Shown here in pieces: positions 52,651 through 61,005 of a DNA stretch of 64,000 bases. A program made the translations under genes and the position numbers. The stretch's first letter is position 1, and every line of letters starts with the position of its first letter. The stretch is from Streptococcus parasanguinis (GTDB lineage Bacteria > Bacillota > Bacilli > Lactobacillales > Streptococcaceae): positions 1,454,501-1,518,500 of the forward strand of contig NZ_CP134147.1 of the NCBI RefSeq assembly GCF_032163505.1, written 5' to 3'. Below the pieces are notes generated by a model. That model saw only the letters and a program-made list of their open reading frames with translations, was not told the origin of the DNA and ran no database searches.

Positions 52651-52740
52651 TCAGGAGCCAATCACTTTTGGAGTCCCTACGACACAAATCAGCGATTGGC
52701 TGGTTCGGTGCGGTTCGGGATGATCGTCGATTTGTATCAT
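52651..52740 (-). CDS. 29-residue mgtA leader peptide with acidic/proline start (MgtL-like)
   Basis: The ORF begins MIQIDDHPEPHRTSQS and ends TPKVIGS. AAAGGAG lies 6 nt before the ATG, an ideal site. It starts 34 nt after the riboswitch terminator and ends 18 nt before the mgtA ATG. Asp5-Asp6-His7-Pro8-Glu9-Pro10 resembles the acidic/proline stretch (EPDP) of E. coli MgtL, where translation is aborted at low Mg2+ by intrinsic ribosome destabilisation. The amino-acid sequence shows no other similarity. I infer a second, translation-based Mg2+ sensor. No homologue is known to me. Confidence 0.6.
   Translation of the reverse strand: MIQIDDHPEPHRTSQSLICVVGTPKVIGS
52656..52701 (-). promoter_or_regulatory. 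Hairpin overlapping the end of the mgtA leader ORF
   Basis: AGCCAATC (52701-52694, leader codons 14-16) pairs with GATTGGCT (52663-52656, near the leader stop). The 3' arm ends 14 nt before the mgtA ribosome-binding site. Whether it forms depends on ribosome position in the leader. It has no T-run, so it is not a terminator. Confidence 0.55.
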
Positions 52741-52773
52741 AGCTCTCTCCTTTCTCTTTTCTTGGTAAGGCAT

Positions 52774-52806
52774 AAAAAAGAGTCCTACCCTCGATCGGTA
52801 GGACTC
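52774..52806 (-). terminator. Riboswitch-controlled terminator upstream of mgtA
   Basis: A perfect 10-bp stem, GAGTCCTACC with GGTAGGACTC (52806-52797 with 52789-52780), loop GATCGAG, then T6 on the minus strand. Confidence 0.93.
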
Positions 52807-52809
52807 ATG

Positions 52810-53000
52810 AAACTCGTCATTTATTTTTCAATCAAAACTCTCAAAAAACTGACCGTCCAAGCTTTAGCTCCACAAGGCAATGAAATGAGCTTAGTCTTGA
52901 CCTTTGCGATCAGGACTGTTGACCAACGAGTAGTGTCTCCACTGCTTTGCGGTAGTCATCCGTATCCTTGTGGTAGCCTCACCTACCGTATTTCGAGTTT
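52810..53000 (-). ncRNA. M-box (ykoK leader) Mg2+ riboswitch
   Basis: On the minus strand the RNA contains GGTAGGTGAGGCTACC, then ACTACCGC, TTGGTCAACAG and GGAGCTAAAGC, in the order and wording of the M-box (for example GTTAGGTGAGGCTCC, GGGTCAACAG and GCTAAAGCTC in Bacillus mgtE). The P1 helix is AAACTC (53000-52995, at the predicted start of transcription) with GAGTTT (52840-52835). A second GAGTTT (52815-52810) next to the terminator could compete for the same strand. At high Mg2+ the folded aptamer should permit termination. Confidence 0.88.
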
Positions 53001-53029
53001 ATTGTACTCCTTCACTTACAGAAAGTCAA
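53001..53029 (-). promoter_or_regulatory. Promoter of the mgtA leader
   Basis: Minus strand: TTGACT (53029-53024), a 17-bp spacer, TACAAT (53006-53001). It lies immediately after the patB stop codon. The predicted start coincides with the 5' strand of the riboswitch P1 helix. Confidence 0.8.
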
Positions 53030-53032
53030 CAC

Positions 53033-54196
53033 TTATTTGTGAAAAGTTTCCACCAAACGTTTGGTAATTTCTTCAATGAGGGTGAAGGGAGCTGCCACAT
53101 TGAGGCGGGCATGCAAGTTTCCTTCTTTTCCAAAATCTGTTCCACGGTTCAAAATCAATTTGGCTTGGTCATGGATTTTAGCATGCAGCTCATCATCGCT
53201 ATAAGGATAGGCTGAAAAGTCCAACCAAAGAAGATAGGTTCCTTGGGGCTTCATGACACGGATTTTAGTGTTTTCATGCAATTCATCTACGACATAGTCA
53301 ATGTGTTTTTCAAAGACTTGCTTGAGCTCTGTCAACCAAGGCTTGCCATGACGATAAGCCGCTTCTGTAGCAATATACCCTAAGCCTGAGATTTCATGTT
53401 GATTATTAGCCAATTGCCGTTGTTTAAAAGCTGTACGAAGTTTTGGATTTTCAATGACCACATAGGAATTTTTTGTTCCTGCAATATTGAAAGTCTTGGT
53501 AGCACTAGTTAAGATCAAACTGAAATCTTTAAAGCTTGGATCAACCGTGTTAAAACTGGTATGACGGTGGCCAAACAAGGCCAAATCTTGGTGGATCTCA
53601 TCTGAAACGAGAAGGACACCATGTTTTTGACAAAGGTGGCCGATTTTTTCCAAGACTTCACAATCCCATACACGGCCTCCAGGATTGTGCGGATTACACA
53701 AAACATAGAGTTTAACCTCTTGCTCCACAATATCTTTTTCCAGCTGATCAAAATCAATTTGGAAAAGACCATCCTTTTCAACTAATGAATTTTCGATCAA
53801 TTTTCGACGATTGAGTTTGACACTTCGGGCAAATGGAGGATAGACCGGTGTATTGATTAAGACAGCATCCCCTTCCTTGGTGAAGGCTTGAATAGCTGTT
53901 GAAATAGCTGGAACAACGCCTTCGATAAAGACGACAGCTTCCTTGTCAAAGGAATAGCCATGCTCTTCTTTTTCCCAATCAAGGATAGACTGGTAGAGGC
54001 TATCCGATGCATAGGTGTAGCCATAGACCATTTGGTCTGCATAGCCGATAACAGCTTCTCGTACTTCTGGAATGACATTAAAATCCATGTCCGCGATCCA
54101 AGCTGGAATGATTTCTGGATCGGTCTCTGTTTCTTTCCATTTGTAGGTATGGTGGGTCAAGCGATTCGGTAAAGTCGTGAAATCATATTTGGTCAT
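53033..54196 (-). CDS. patB: PatB/MalY-type cystathionine beta-lyase
   Basis: 387 residues, fold-type I PLP aminotransferase-like. The PLP lysine is in SATKTFNIAG, and CNPHNPGGRVW and VSDEIHQDL are conserved. MalY/PatB enzymes cleave cystathionine to homocysteine, or cysteine to sulfide, pyruvate and ammonia. It follows metB by one base, forming a two-step methionine pathway unit under the MET box upstream. Confidence 0.93.
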   Translation of the reverse strand: MTKYDFTTLPNRLTHHTYKWKETETDPEIIPAWIADMDFNVIPEVREAVIGYADQMVYGYTYASDSLYQSILDWEKEEHGYSFDKEAVVFIEGVVPAISTAIQAFTKEGDAVLINTPVYPPFARSVKLNRRKLIENSLVEKDGLFQIDFDQLEKDIVEQEVKLYVLCNPHNPGGRVWDCEVLEKIGHLCQKHGVLLVSDEIHQDLALFGHRHTSFNTVDPSFKDFSLILTSATKTFNIAGTKNSYVVIENPKLRTAFKQRQLANNQHEISGLGYIATEAAYRHGKPWLTELKQVFEKHIDYVVDELHENTKIRVMKPQGTYLLWLDFSAYPYSDDELHAKIHDQAKLILNRGTDFGKEGNLHARLNVAAPFTLIEEITKRLVETFHK

Positions 54197-54197
54197 C

Positions 54198-55295
54198 TTA
54201 AGCCTCCAATGCTTGTTTCAAATCTTCAATCAAATCATCCGCATCTTCGATTCCGATGGACAACCGAAGAAGATCATCTGTCAAACCGTATGAATGACGA
54301 ACTTCTGCAGGAATGTCCGCGTGAGTTTGGGTGGTAGGATAAGTGATCAAACTTTCAACTCCGCCAAGGCTTTCTGCAAAGGTAAAGACTTGAAGGGAAT
54401 TCAACAAGTTAGGAATTTTTTTCTCATCTTGAATTTTAAAGGAGACCATTCCACCTTTTCCAGTGTAGAGGACTTCTTTGACCTGAGGGGAGGTTTTCAA
54501 AAACTCGACCACCTTGCGAGCATTCTCTGTGGAGCGCTCCATCCGGATAGAGAGCGTTTTGAGACCACGGATCAGCAGATAGCTGTCAAATGGGGAAAGA
54601 ACAGCACCTGTCGTGTTCAAATTGTAAAAGAGTTTGTCATACAAGTCTGCATCATTTGTCACGACAACACCAGCCAAGACATCGTTGTGACCAGCCAGGT
54701 ACTTGGTTGCTGAATGAAGAACAATATCCGCTCCCTCTTCAATCGGGCGTTGATAGATCGGGCTATAGAAGGTATTGTCCACCACGACTTTGGCACCTTT
54801 TGCATGGGCCAATTTGGCTAAATGAGCAATATCAAATTCCAACATCAATGGATTAGTTGGTGTTTCAATATAGAGGACATCTACTTGATCCTTTTCTAGG
54901 TGTTGAAGCAGTTCTTCTTCTGTATTGGCATAGGTGAAAGAGAAGCGGCCTTCTTGCTCTTGTTGGTTAAACCAGCGGAAAGAACCGCCATAAAGGTCAC
55001 GAACGGCTAAGACTTTTGAACCAACTGGGAAAATGCTAAAAGCAAGCACGATGGCTGACATTCCAGAGCTTGTCGCCAAAGCATAGTCTGCACTTTCGAT
55101 AGCTGCCAAAGTCTTCTCAGCTGTTGCGCGTGTTGGATTTTTCGTACGGGTATAGTCAAAACCTGTAGACTGACCAAATTCTGGGTGTTGGTAAGTCGTA
55201 GAGAAATGCAAAGGAGTTGTCAAAGCTCCCGTTGCTTTATCCGACTTGATTCCTGCCTGTGCCAAGATCGTATTGATATTGCGTTTTTTACTCAT
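54198..55295 (-). CDS. metB: Cystathionine gamma-synthase / trans-sulfuration PLP enzyme
   Basis: 365 residues of the Cys/Met metabolism PLP family. The PLP lysine lies in HSATKYLAGHND. YTRTKNPTR supplies phosphate-binding residues, and ETPTNPLM and VDNTFYSP are family motifs. It joins an activated homoserine with cysteine to form cystathionine, which patB downstream then cleaves. A gamma-lyase or beta-lyase activity cannot be excluded from sequence. ATCGGAGGGC precedes the ATG, and a MET box lies about 88 bp upstream. Confidence 0.9.
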   Translation of the reverse strand: MSKKRNINTILAQAGIKSDKATGALTTPLHFSTTYQHPEFGQSTGFDYTRTKNPTRATAEKTLAAIESADYALATSSGMSAIVLAFSIFPVGSKVLAVRDLYGGSFRWFNQQEQEGRFSFTYANTEEELLQHLEKDQVDVLYIETPTNPLMLEFDIAHLAKLAHAKGAKVVVDNTFYSPIYQRPIEEGADIVLHSATKYLAGHNDVLAGVVVTNDADLYDKLFYNLNTTGAVLSPFDSYLLIRGLKTLSIRMERSTENARKVVEFLKTSPQVKEVLYTGKGGMVSFKIQDEKKIPNLLNSLQVFTFAESLGGVESLITYPTTQTHADIPAEVRHSYGLTDDLLRLSIGIEDADDLIEDLKQALEA

Positions 55296-55332
55296 ATTGC
55301 CCTCCGATAAACATTCAATCTAACTGCTTACT

Positions 55333-55399
55333 ATTTTATCACTATTATGAGGAGAGCGGTTTTCCCATTTTCAAGACCTAGCTATAGTTTCAAACTATA
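55333..55399 (-). promoter_or_regulatory. metB-patB promoter and MET box
   Basis: TATAGTTTCAAACTATA (55383-55399) is a perfect 17-bp match to TATAGTTTNAAACTATA, the streptococcal MtaR/MetR binding signal. The extended -10 TGATAAAAT (TAAAAT at 55338-55333) puts the box centre near -65, where LysR-type activators bind. Confidence 0.85.
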
Positions 55400-55404
55400 A
55401 GAAA

Positions 55405-55580
55405 AGAGAGTGGGACAGAAATCGGTAATTCGTTAGAATTCGATTTCGTCGTCCCACCTCCGCACAGTTGAGTAGGGCTGTAAAAGCTGATGAAATCAGC
55501 GTAGTAGAGCCCACTCAACCACTGCGTCTTGCTCGACAATCCAAAAACAAGAAGAGGCTAGGACTTTTGTCCCAACCTCT
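55405..55580 (-). repeat. Repeat family B, copy 3
   Basis: 176 bp, same orientation as copy 2 and nearly identical to it. It ends 3 bp after the murJ stop codon and starts 5 bp beyond the MET box. It fills the metB-murJ gap together with the metB promoter. Confidence 0.92.
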
Positions 55581-55583
55581 AAT

Positions 55584-57212
55584 TTATTTAATCCGAAATT
55601 TTTGTCTGAGACGTGTAGCTTGACCTCCGATAAAGCGGTCAAAATACCGTAGCCATAATCCTAAGGCTCCATATATAGCAACTCCTAATCCGCCAATGAC
55701 GACGATATAAATCATGCTCGATACACGGCCATTTGGTGGGAAAATCCAGCCCAAAATCAAACCAGCGATCAAGACTCCAAGTAGCATCACCACAGTCAGG
55801 ATAGAACCAAGCAAGGTCCGCTTAAAGACGATGGTGCGATTAAACTGAGTAATGGTTTGGATCTCTCGATACATGAGGACGATTGGCACCATTAAGGCAA
55901 TGGTCGTTGACAGAAGCGGCCCATAAGAACGAAAGACCAAAATAAATGGAATCTGTAGGACCAATTTCACCACTACCCCATAAAGGAAGTAGCGAATGGC
56001 CTTGCGATTTTGAAAGAGGGCTTGAATCATTGGCGATAAGACCGTGTAAAGACCGAGAATTACGGTCTGCAACATCGCTACGATGAAAAGTCCTAAGGCC
56101 AAGCCATCTGGTTGCCCGTAGAAAACCGTATAAAGTGGTTTTGCGACTGCTACTGCACCAAAGGTGGCTGGAAGCAAGAAAGCTAGCAACATGGTCAAGT
56201 TATCCTGTACGAGCTTCCCAGCTGCTTTTAGGTCCCCCTTGACATAATTCTCTGTCAACAGAGGAATCCCAACTCCCCCAATCGAAGTCGCTACTGCAAT
56301 CAAGATCATGGTGATTTTGTTTGGATTAGCAGAGAAATAACTAAACATGACCAATAGCTGCTTTTGACTATAATCTGTGAACCAAGACATGACATTGATA
56401 AAGGTCATCTGGTCAACAATTTGGAAGAGCTGAATCGCGGAACCTGTGATGATAAAAGGAATGGCCTCCCGAATCGTATCGATCAAGAGAGCCCGAGTGT
56501 CAATCCCTTCACTTCCCTCTTGCTTTCTAAAAATAGAAGAGAGCAAGCCTGTCTTTGCAAGGTAATAAAAGAGCACCAGAAGGCTCGCTCCCATACCAAT
56601 AAAGGCCGCAAAGGTCGACTGCGTCACAGCCTGCACGTAATCACCTGAGCCAATCTTCATAATGAAGAAGGTCGTGAGCAACATCCAGATGACCCGAATG
56701 ACTTGTTCTGCAATCTGGCTTATAGCGTAAGGCTTCATGTTGTTAAAACCTTGGAAAAATCCCCGAATGACACTCATGGAAGGAAAGATCAAGACAGCCC
56801 AAGAAAGGCTCTGCATGATCGGAATCAACTCTTTTCCCCCACCTGAAAGACTCGCAAAGACAGGAGACAACAGATACATGAGAATGGCAAATCCAAGGCC
56901 TAGAATTCCCATAAATTTCAAGAAGCCCCGAATCAAAGCAAAGCTATGATCCGCTTGCTCCCGGGTATTGTATTTGGCTACTTGCTTAGCAACAGCTACG
57001 GGTACTCCGGCTGTCGAAATCAAGAGAAACCAAGCATAGATATTGTAGCCCATTGTAAAAAGACCATTGGCTTGTGGCCCATATTTTCCCATCCAAATAT
57101 ACCAAGGAATAATATAAGCGGCTCCTAGCAAACGGCTGATAAAGTTGCTGGCTGTCATCCAGGCAGTCCCGCGTAGCATCTGGGCTTGCTGGTCATTTTG
57201 TTCGTGACTCAT
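55584..57212 (-). CDS. murJ: Lipid II flippase MurJ (YtgP-like MOP family)
   Basis: 542 residues with about fourteen membrane helices and an N-terminus [19 protein letters not shown] typical of Gram-positive MurJ/YtgP. Central charged residues occur in several helices, as needed for lipid II transport. It flips lipid II across the membrane for peptidoglycan assembly. It diverges from murE, which makes the lipid II precursor, and their promoters overlap. GAAAGAGGACG precedes the ATG. Confidence 0.9.
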   Translation of the reverse strand: MSHEQNDQQAQMLRGTAWMTASNFISRLLGAAYIIPWYIWMGKYGPQANGLFTMGYNIYAWFLLISTAGVPVAVAKQVAKYNTREQADHSFALIRGFLKFMGILGLGFAILMYLLSPVFASLSGGGKELIPIMQSLSWAVLIFPSMSVIRGFFQGFNNMKPYAISQIAEQVIRVIWMLLTTFFIMKIGSGDYVQAVTQSTFAAFIGMGASLLVLFYYLAKTGLLSSIFRKQEGSEGIDTRALLIDTIREAIPFIITGSAIQLFQIVDQMTFINVMSWFTDYSQKQLLVMFSYFSANPNKITMILIAVATSIGGVGIPLLTENYVKGDLKAAGKLVQDNLTMLLAFLLPATFGAVAVAKPLYTVFYGQPDGLALGLFIVAMLQTVILGLYTVLSPMIQALFQNRKAIRYFLYGVVVKLVLQIPFILVFRSYGPLLSTTIALMVPIVLMYREIQTITQFNRTIVFKRTLLGSILTVVMLLGVLIAGLILGWIFPPNGRVSSMIYIVVIGGLGVAIYGALGLWLRYFDRFIGGQATRLRQKFRIK

Positions 57213-57242
57213 AAACGTCCTCTTTCGTTTCTTCTTCTCTTC

Positions 57243-57293
57243 ATTATAAACTTTTCCATGTTACTTGTAAAATTCAGACTTTCGGTTTACAAT
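57243..57293. promoter_or_regulatory. Divergent murJ/murE promoters with overlapping -35 elements
   Basis: murE (plus): TTGTAA (57265-57270), 17 bp, TACAAT (57288-57293). murJ (minus): TTTACA (57271-57266), 17 bp, TATAAT (57248-57243). The two -35 hexamers share six base pairs, so polymerase cannot occupy both at once. Confidence 0.75.
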
Positions 57294-57299
57294 AGTTTT

Positions 57300-58745
57300 A
57301 TGATTACAATTGAACAAACCCTCAACATTTTAAAACAAGACCAAAATTTCCGAGAAGTTCTAGTAAATGGTGAATACTACTACCATCTAGAAGGAACAAG
57401 TTTTGACGCTATTAGCTATGATAGCCGTAAGGTTTCTGCTAGTACCCTCTTTTTTGTTAAAGGGGCCAACTTCAAAAAAGAATACCTGGAACAGGCTATT
57501 TCTAATGGACTCGGCTTTTATGTCTCTGAAAAAGATTATGAAGTTGGTATTCCTGCCATCCTCGTCAATGATATCAAACAGGCCATGAGCTTAATCGCCA
57601 TGGAGTTTTATGGACACCCTGAGAAACAATTAAAACTATTGGCCTTCACAGGGACTAAGGGAAAGACAACCGCGGCCTATTTTGCTTACCATATTTTGGA
57701 ACAAAGTCACCGACCAGCTATGCTGTCGACCATGAATACAACACTGGATGGTAAAAACTTCTTTAAATCGACCCTGACAACTCCAGAGAGCTTGGATCTT
57801 TTTGCCATGATGGCTGAGGCAGTAGCCAATGATCGGACCCACCTCATTATGGAAGTTTCCAGTCAAGCTTATCTAGTGAAACGGGTTTACGGTCTGACCT
57901 TTGACGTTGGTGTTTTTCTCAACATCAGTCCAGACCATATTGGCCCAATTGAACACCCAACTTTTGAGGATTATTTCTACCACAAACGTCTCCTCATGAA
58001 GAATAGCCAAGCCGTTGTCATCAATAGCGATATGGATCATTTCCAAGTTTTAGAGGATCAAGTCGCAAGCCAAGACCACGATTTTTATGGAAGCCAGTCT
58101 GAGAATCAAATTGAAAACTCTAAGGCCTTTAGCTTCTCAGCCACTGGTAAATTAGCTGGAAACTATGAAATCCAACTGATTGGACATTTCAACCAAGAAA
58201 ATGCTGTGGCTGCAGGTCTTGCCTGCCTTCGCCTAGGTGCGAGCCTCGAGGATATCCAAAAAGGGATTGCTAAGACGCGTGTTCCTGGCCGAATGGAAGT
58301 CTTGACTCAGAAAAACGGCGCTAAGGTTTTCATCGACTACGCTCATAATGGAGATAGCTTGAAAAAACTGCTCTCAGTTGTTGAAACCCATCAAACGGGG
58401 ACCATTTCACTGGTCCTTGGATCAACTGGGAATAAAGGAGAGAGCCGTCGCAAAGACTTTGGTTTGCTCTTAGAGGAGCATCCTGAGATCCAAGTCTTCC
58501 TCACAGCGGATGATCCCAACTATGAAGATCCTTTGGCAATCGCTGAAGAGATTAGTAGCTTCATCACGCGCCCTGTCGAGAAAATCGCAGATCGCAAAGA
58601 AGCCATTCAACTGGCCATGGCAACAACCAGCAAGCCTGAAGATGCCGTCATTATCGCCGGAAAAGGAGCGGACTGCTACCAAATCGTCAATGGCGTAAAA
58701 GAAGAGTATCCAGGTGACGCCGCCATCGCTGAACGTTATCTATGA
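57300..58745 (+). CDS. murE: UDP-MurNAc-L-Ala-D-Glu:L-lysine ligase MurE
   Basis: 481 residues from ATG 57300 ([11 protein letters not shown]). The open frame upstream to 57186 is intergenic. ATP-binding GTKGKTT is near 116, and the substrate motif DDPNYEDP replaces the DNPR of diaminopimelate enzymes, indicating L-lysine addition. It acts in cytoplasmic peptidoglycan precursor synthesis. The -10 box ends 6 nt before the ATG and there is no Shine-Dalgarno, so the message is predicted leaderless. Confidence 0.95.
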   Translation: MITIEQTLNILKQDQNFREVLVNGEYYYHLEGTSFDAISYDSRKVSASTLFFVKGANFKKEYLEQAISNGLGFYVSEKDYEVGIPAILVNDIKQAMSLIAMEFYGHPEKQLKLLAFTGTKGKTTAAYFAYHILEQSHRPAMLSTMNTTLDGKNFFKSTLTTPESLDLFAMMAEAVANDRTHLIMEVSSQAYLVKRVYGLTFDVGVFLNISPDHIGPIEHPTFEDYFYHKRLLMKNSQAVVINSDMDHFQVLEDQVASQDHDFYGSQSENQIENSKAFSFSATGKLAGNYEIQLIGHFNQENAVAAGLACLRLGASLEDIQKGIAKTRVPGRMEVLTQKNGAKVFIDYAHNGDSLKKLLSVVETHQTGTISLVLGSTGNKGESRRKDFGLLLEEHPEIQVFLTADDPNYEDPLAIAEEISSFITRPVEKIADRKEAIQLAMATTSKPEDAVIIAGKGADCYQIVNGVKEEYPGDAAIAERYL

Positions 58746-58756
58746 TCAAATGAAAA

Positions 58757-58780
58757 AAGGCTAGGAAAATTCCTAGCCTT
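58757..58780. terminator. Bidirectional terminator between murE and the DUF1803-like gene
   Basis: AAGGCTAGGA pairs with TCCTAGCCTT, loop AAAT, with T-rich tracts on both sides. Confidence 0.93.
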
Positions 58781-59430
58781 TATTTTTTTATAAAAATGAA
58801 TCGTTCTTTATCAAATTCGACAGCTAACTCATACTTTCCATCTTCATTTTGAATGATGTAGCCCAATAAAACTAAACTGTCGACAAAGATGTCCTTGCGC
58901 TTTTGCTGGACTACTTCTTTTTTGAGAAATTTGAGCAAAAAGCTAGTCATATACTTGAGAGCATACTCAGGATTGACATCGCCCAAAATAGCATAGAGCT
59001 TTTCTTGCTCCTCTGTCAATGGATATTGGTGGGCAACCTTGTAGAAGTAATTGGAAAGGGTCTGTGCATTTCGTTCAAAGTCCGTCTCCTCTATGAGAAT
59101 CGCTTCATTGGTAGTATTGCGGAGTTCCGTTTGGAAGACCTTGGCTTTTAATTCTTGATAAACTGCACTGTCCTCTCGGACAAAGACCTCCTGATCCAGG
59201 TCCACTCGATCAGCTGACTCCAAGAAGGGCAGGTTGAGGGTGTAGCGTTTATTTTCTCGAAGGATGAAGCCCGCTTTGATATATTCCTCCATCAGCTTAT
59301 CCACTGGTTGATCTGGAAATTGGGCCTTGATTTGCCGCAGGATCACATCGTCGTGCTGATCCAAAAAGTTGATCAAGTCCTTGAAAAATGGCTGACGTGT
59401 CAAACGTGTGGGATTAATGATTGTAATCAT
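58780..59430 (-). CDS. Conserved streptococcal protein, DUF1803-like
   Basis: 216 residues, soluble, rich in charged helices. It starts MITIINPTRLTRQPFFKDLINFLDQHDD and ends FDKERFIFIKK. Position beside murE and length suggest the DUF1803 family of streptococci, whose function is unknown. I am not certain of the family. The first 75 residues could form a winged helix (DDVILRQIKAQFPDQPVDKLMEEYIKAG has the feel of one). Convergent with murE. The ribosome-binding site is weak (ACGAGACC). Confidence 0.6.
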   Translation of the reverse strand: MITIINPTRLTRQPFFKDLINFLDQHDDVILRQIKAQFPDQPVDKLMEEYIKAGFILRENKRYTLNLPFLESADRVDLDQEVFVREDSAVYQELKAKVFQTELRNTTNEAILIEETDFERNAQTLSNYFYKVAHQYPLTEEQEKLYAILGDVNPEYALKYMTSFLLKFLKKEVVQQKRKDIFVDSLVLLGYIIQNEDGKYELAVEFDKERFIFIKK

Positions 59431-59620
59431 GAATAGGTCTCGTTTACTGTTTTATCGGTTCGTTCTTATTGTAACATAAAAATTAGTTTAAGCGAAATCA
59501 ATACCAAAGGACAAAATCTTCAATTTATGGATAGGCAGGCAAGAGGGGAAAATAAGGCAATAAAAGAACTTAGTCTTTTCAATCCAAGTTTACTGTAGAA
59601 GCCCCATAAGTTATTCCAAC

Positions 59621-60199
59621 TCATTTCATTTCTATTATTTTAAAAGAAATAAAATCAGTCAGTAGTTGCCTAATGCGTTCTGGACATTCTTCATTGTCCC
59701 TACTGTAGATACTCACTAAGCCATGTAAAAAAATAAAGATTCCACTACGAATATTTAGCGCTTCTGCATCAGATAAGTCTTTCGGTAAAAAGACATCAAT
59801 AGCTTCTTCCAATAAACGATAACTTTTCATTCTCAATTGCATCAACGGTTGCGAACAATCGCCTGAATCTTCATGCTCTCCACGGTAAAAAATCAATAAT
59901 TCATAAAAATTACGTTCTCTAAACCCAAAATCCACGTATGTTTGACAGATTTGAAGCAGACGTTCCTTATCATTCTGCTTGGAATGACTGATTTCTAAGC
60001 AAGTATGATAGAGGTGAGTTAACGGTTTTTCCGCTACTGCATATAATATATCCTCTTTCTTTTTAAAATACTGATAAATAGCTGTATGTGAACATCCTGC
60101 AGCTTGAGCAATCTGCCTAATTCCCACCTTCTGGTAAGGTTCTTTTCGGAAAATTTCCTCTGCTACTCTGATAATTCTGGACCTTGTATCCTTTGCCAT
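59621..60199 (-). CDS. TetR-family regulator of the MBL operon
   Basis: 192 residues. The N-terminal helix-turn-helix (VGIRQIAQAAGCSHTAIYQYFKKKEDIL, split around the recognition helix) is classic TetR. The C-terminal part has several Cys and aromatic residues and should bind an inducer. It starts within the stop of the metallo-hydrolase gene (TAATG), so both are one operon. A 25-bp palindrome at the promoter is its probable operator, giving autoregulation. Confidence 0.9.
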   Translation of the reverse strand: MAKDTRSRIIRVAEEIFRKEPYQKVGIRQIAQAAGCSHTAIYQYFKKKEDILYAVAEKPLTHLYHTCLEISHSKQNDKERLLQICQTYVDFGFRERNFYELLIFYRGEHEDSGDCSQPLMQLRMKSYRLLEEAIDVFLPKDLSDAEALNIRSGIFIFLHGLVSIYSRDNEECPERIRQLLTDFISFKIIEMK

Positions 60200-60900
60200 T
60201 ACAAACTCCCTTTAAACCCATCCGATGCCTCAAAATCTCGTACTGCATCTTTTACCTCACTACCATGACAAACACTAACAAGTGCCTGTGAATAATCCTT
60301 GAGAATTCTTTCACCACTAGCTAAAGCTTGTCTCATATCTGCTGTATATCCTTTCATTGGTGGACGCAACTTTCCACCTCTCGTAGCTGTGAAAAGATCT
60401 CCAGCGATTAAAACTTGATCCTCTTCATGGTAATAAACAACATGACCAGGTGAATGACCAGGAGAAAATAGTGGTTTTAATCCTGCCCTACTTAACAAGT
60501 CTTGACCTTCTTGACTTTCAACAGTTATAAAAGTAGCCGGGTCAAAAATGACTTTTTCTTTCTCTTTTCTATTTGGAAAAGGCTCTTTGCCTGAAATATA
60601 GGGGAATTCCTTCTCACTGATTAAAGTCGGGATGTTACCAAAGTACTGTCTAAGATAGGGCAAACCTTTGATATGATCTGGATGTCCATGGGTCAGAAAA
60701 ATTGCTTCAATTTTTTGTGGGAGTAAAAACTGGGCAGCGTACTTCTCCATTCCTCGCATTCCCGTATCAATCACATAAAAGCGACTAGATGATTCAACTA
60801 GCCATATGCTGACAACAAAAACACCCAATTCGAACTCAAACTTTCTTATATGTGGACTGATTTGTTTTGTACGTGTTAATAAACGATACAAGAAAGACAT
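60199..60900 (-). CDS. Metallo-beta-lactamase-fold hydrolase
   Basis: 233 residues. Zinc ligands are HGHPDH (71-76), GHSPGH (His), AGD (Asp) and the final CHG His, a complete two-metal site. The DTGMRGMEKY segment and overall length resemble glyoxalase II-like or quorum-lactonase-like hydrolases. No secretion signal is present, so the enzyme is cytoplasmic. It is co-transcribed with a TetR regulator, suggesting induction by a small molecule that the enzyme may destroy. The substrate is unknown. AAAGGAGGAAG precedes the ATG. Confidence 0.88.
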   Translation of the reverse strand: MSFLYRLLTRTKQISPHIRKFEFELGVFVVSIWLVESSSRFYVIDTGMRGMEKYAAQFLLPQKIEAIFLTHGHPDHIKGLPYLRQYFGNIPTLISEKEFPYISGKEPFPNRKEKEKVIFDPATFITVESQEGQDLLSRAGLKPLFSPGHSPGHVVYYHEEDQVLIAGDLFTATRGGKLRPPMKGYTADMRQALASGERILKDYSQALVSVCHGSEVKDAVRDFEASDGFKGSL

Positions 60901-60926
60901 ATTTACTTCCTCCTTTGATTTCCATC

Positions 60927-60951
60927 AAAAACTAACCAGTGGTTAGTTTTT
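60927..60951. promoter_or_regulatory. 25-bp palindromic operator of the MBL-TetR operon
   Basis: AAAAACTAACCA and TGGTTAGTTTTT are perfect 12-bp arms around one central base. The palindrome lies at the predicted transcription start, 27 bp before the MBL gene, a typical place for a TetR repressor. Confidence 0.8.
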
Positions 60952-60957
60952 TTGTGA

Positions 60958-60986
60958 AGTATATCATATTTTATCTGTCTAAACAA
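60958..60986 (-). promoter_or_regulatory. Promoter of the MBL-TetR operon
   Basis: Minus strand: TTGTTT (60986-60981), a 17-bp spacer, TATACT (60963-60958) preceded by TGA. Start expected near 60951, at the edge of the palindrome. Confidence 0.65.
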
Positions 60987-61005
60987 GAAACATCCAGAGG
61001 ATATT

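Noticed and set aside
52594-53067. 157-codon plus-strand open frame
   Set aside because: It is antisense to the M-box, terminator and leader ORF, whose structure and motifs explain the sequence.
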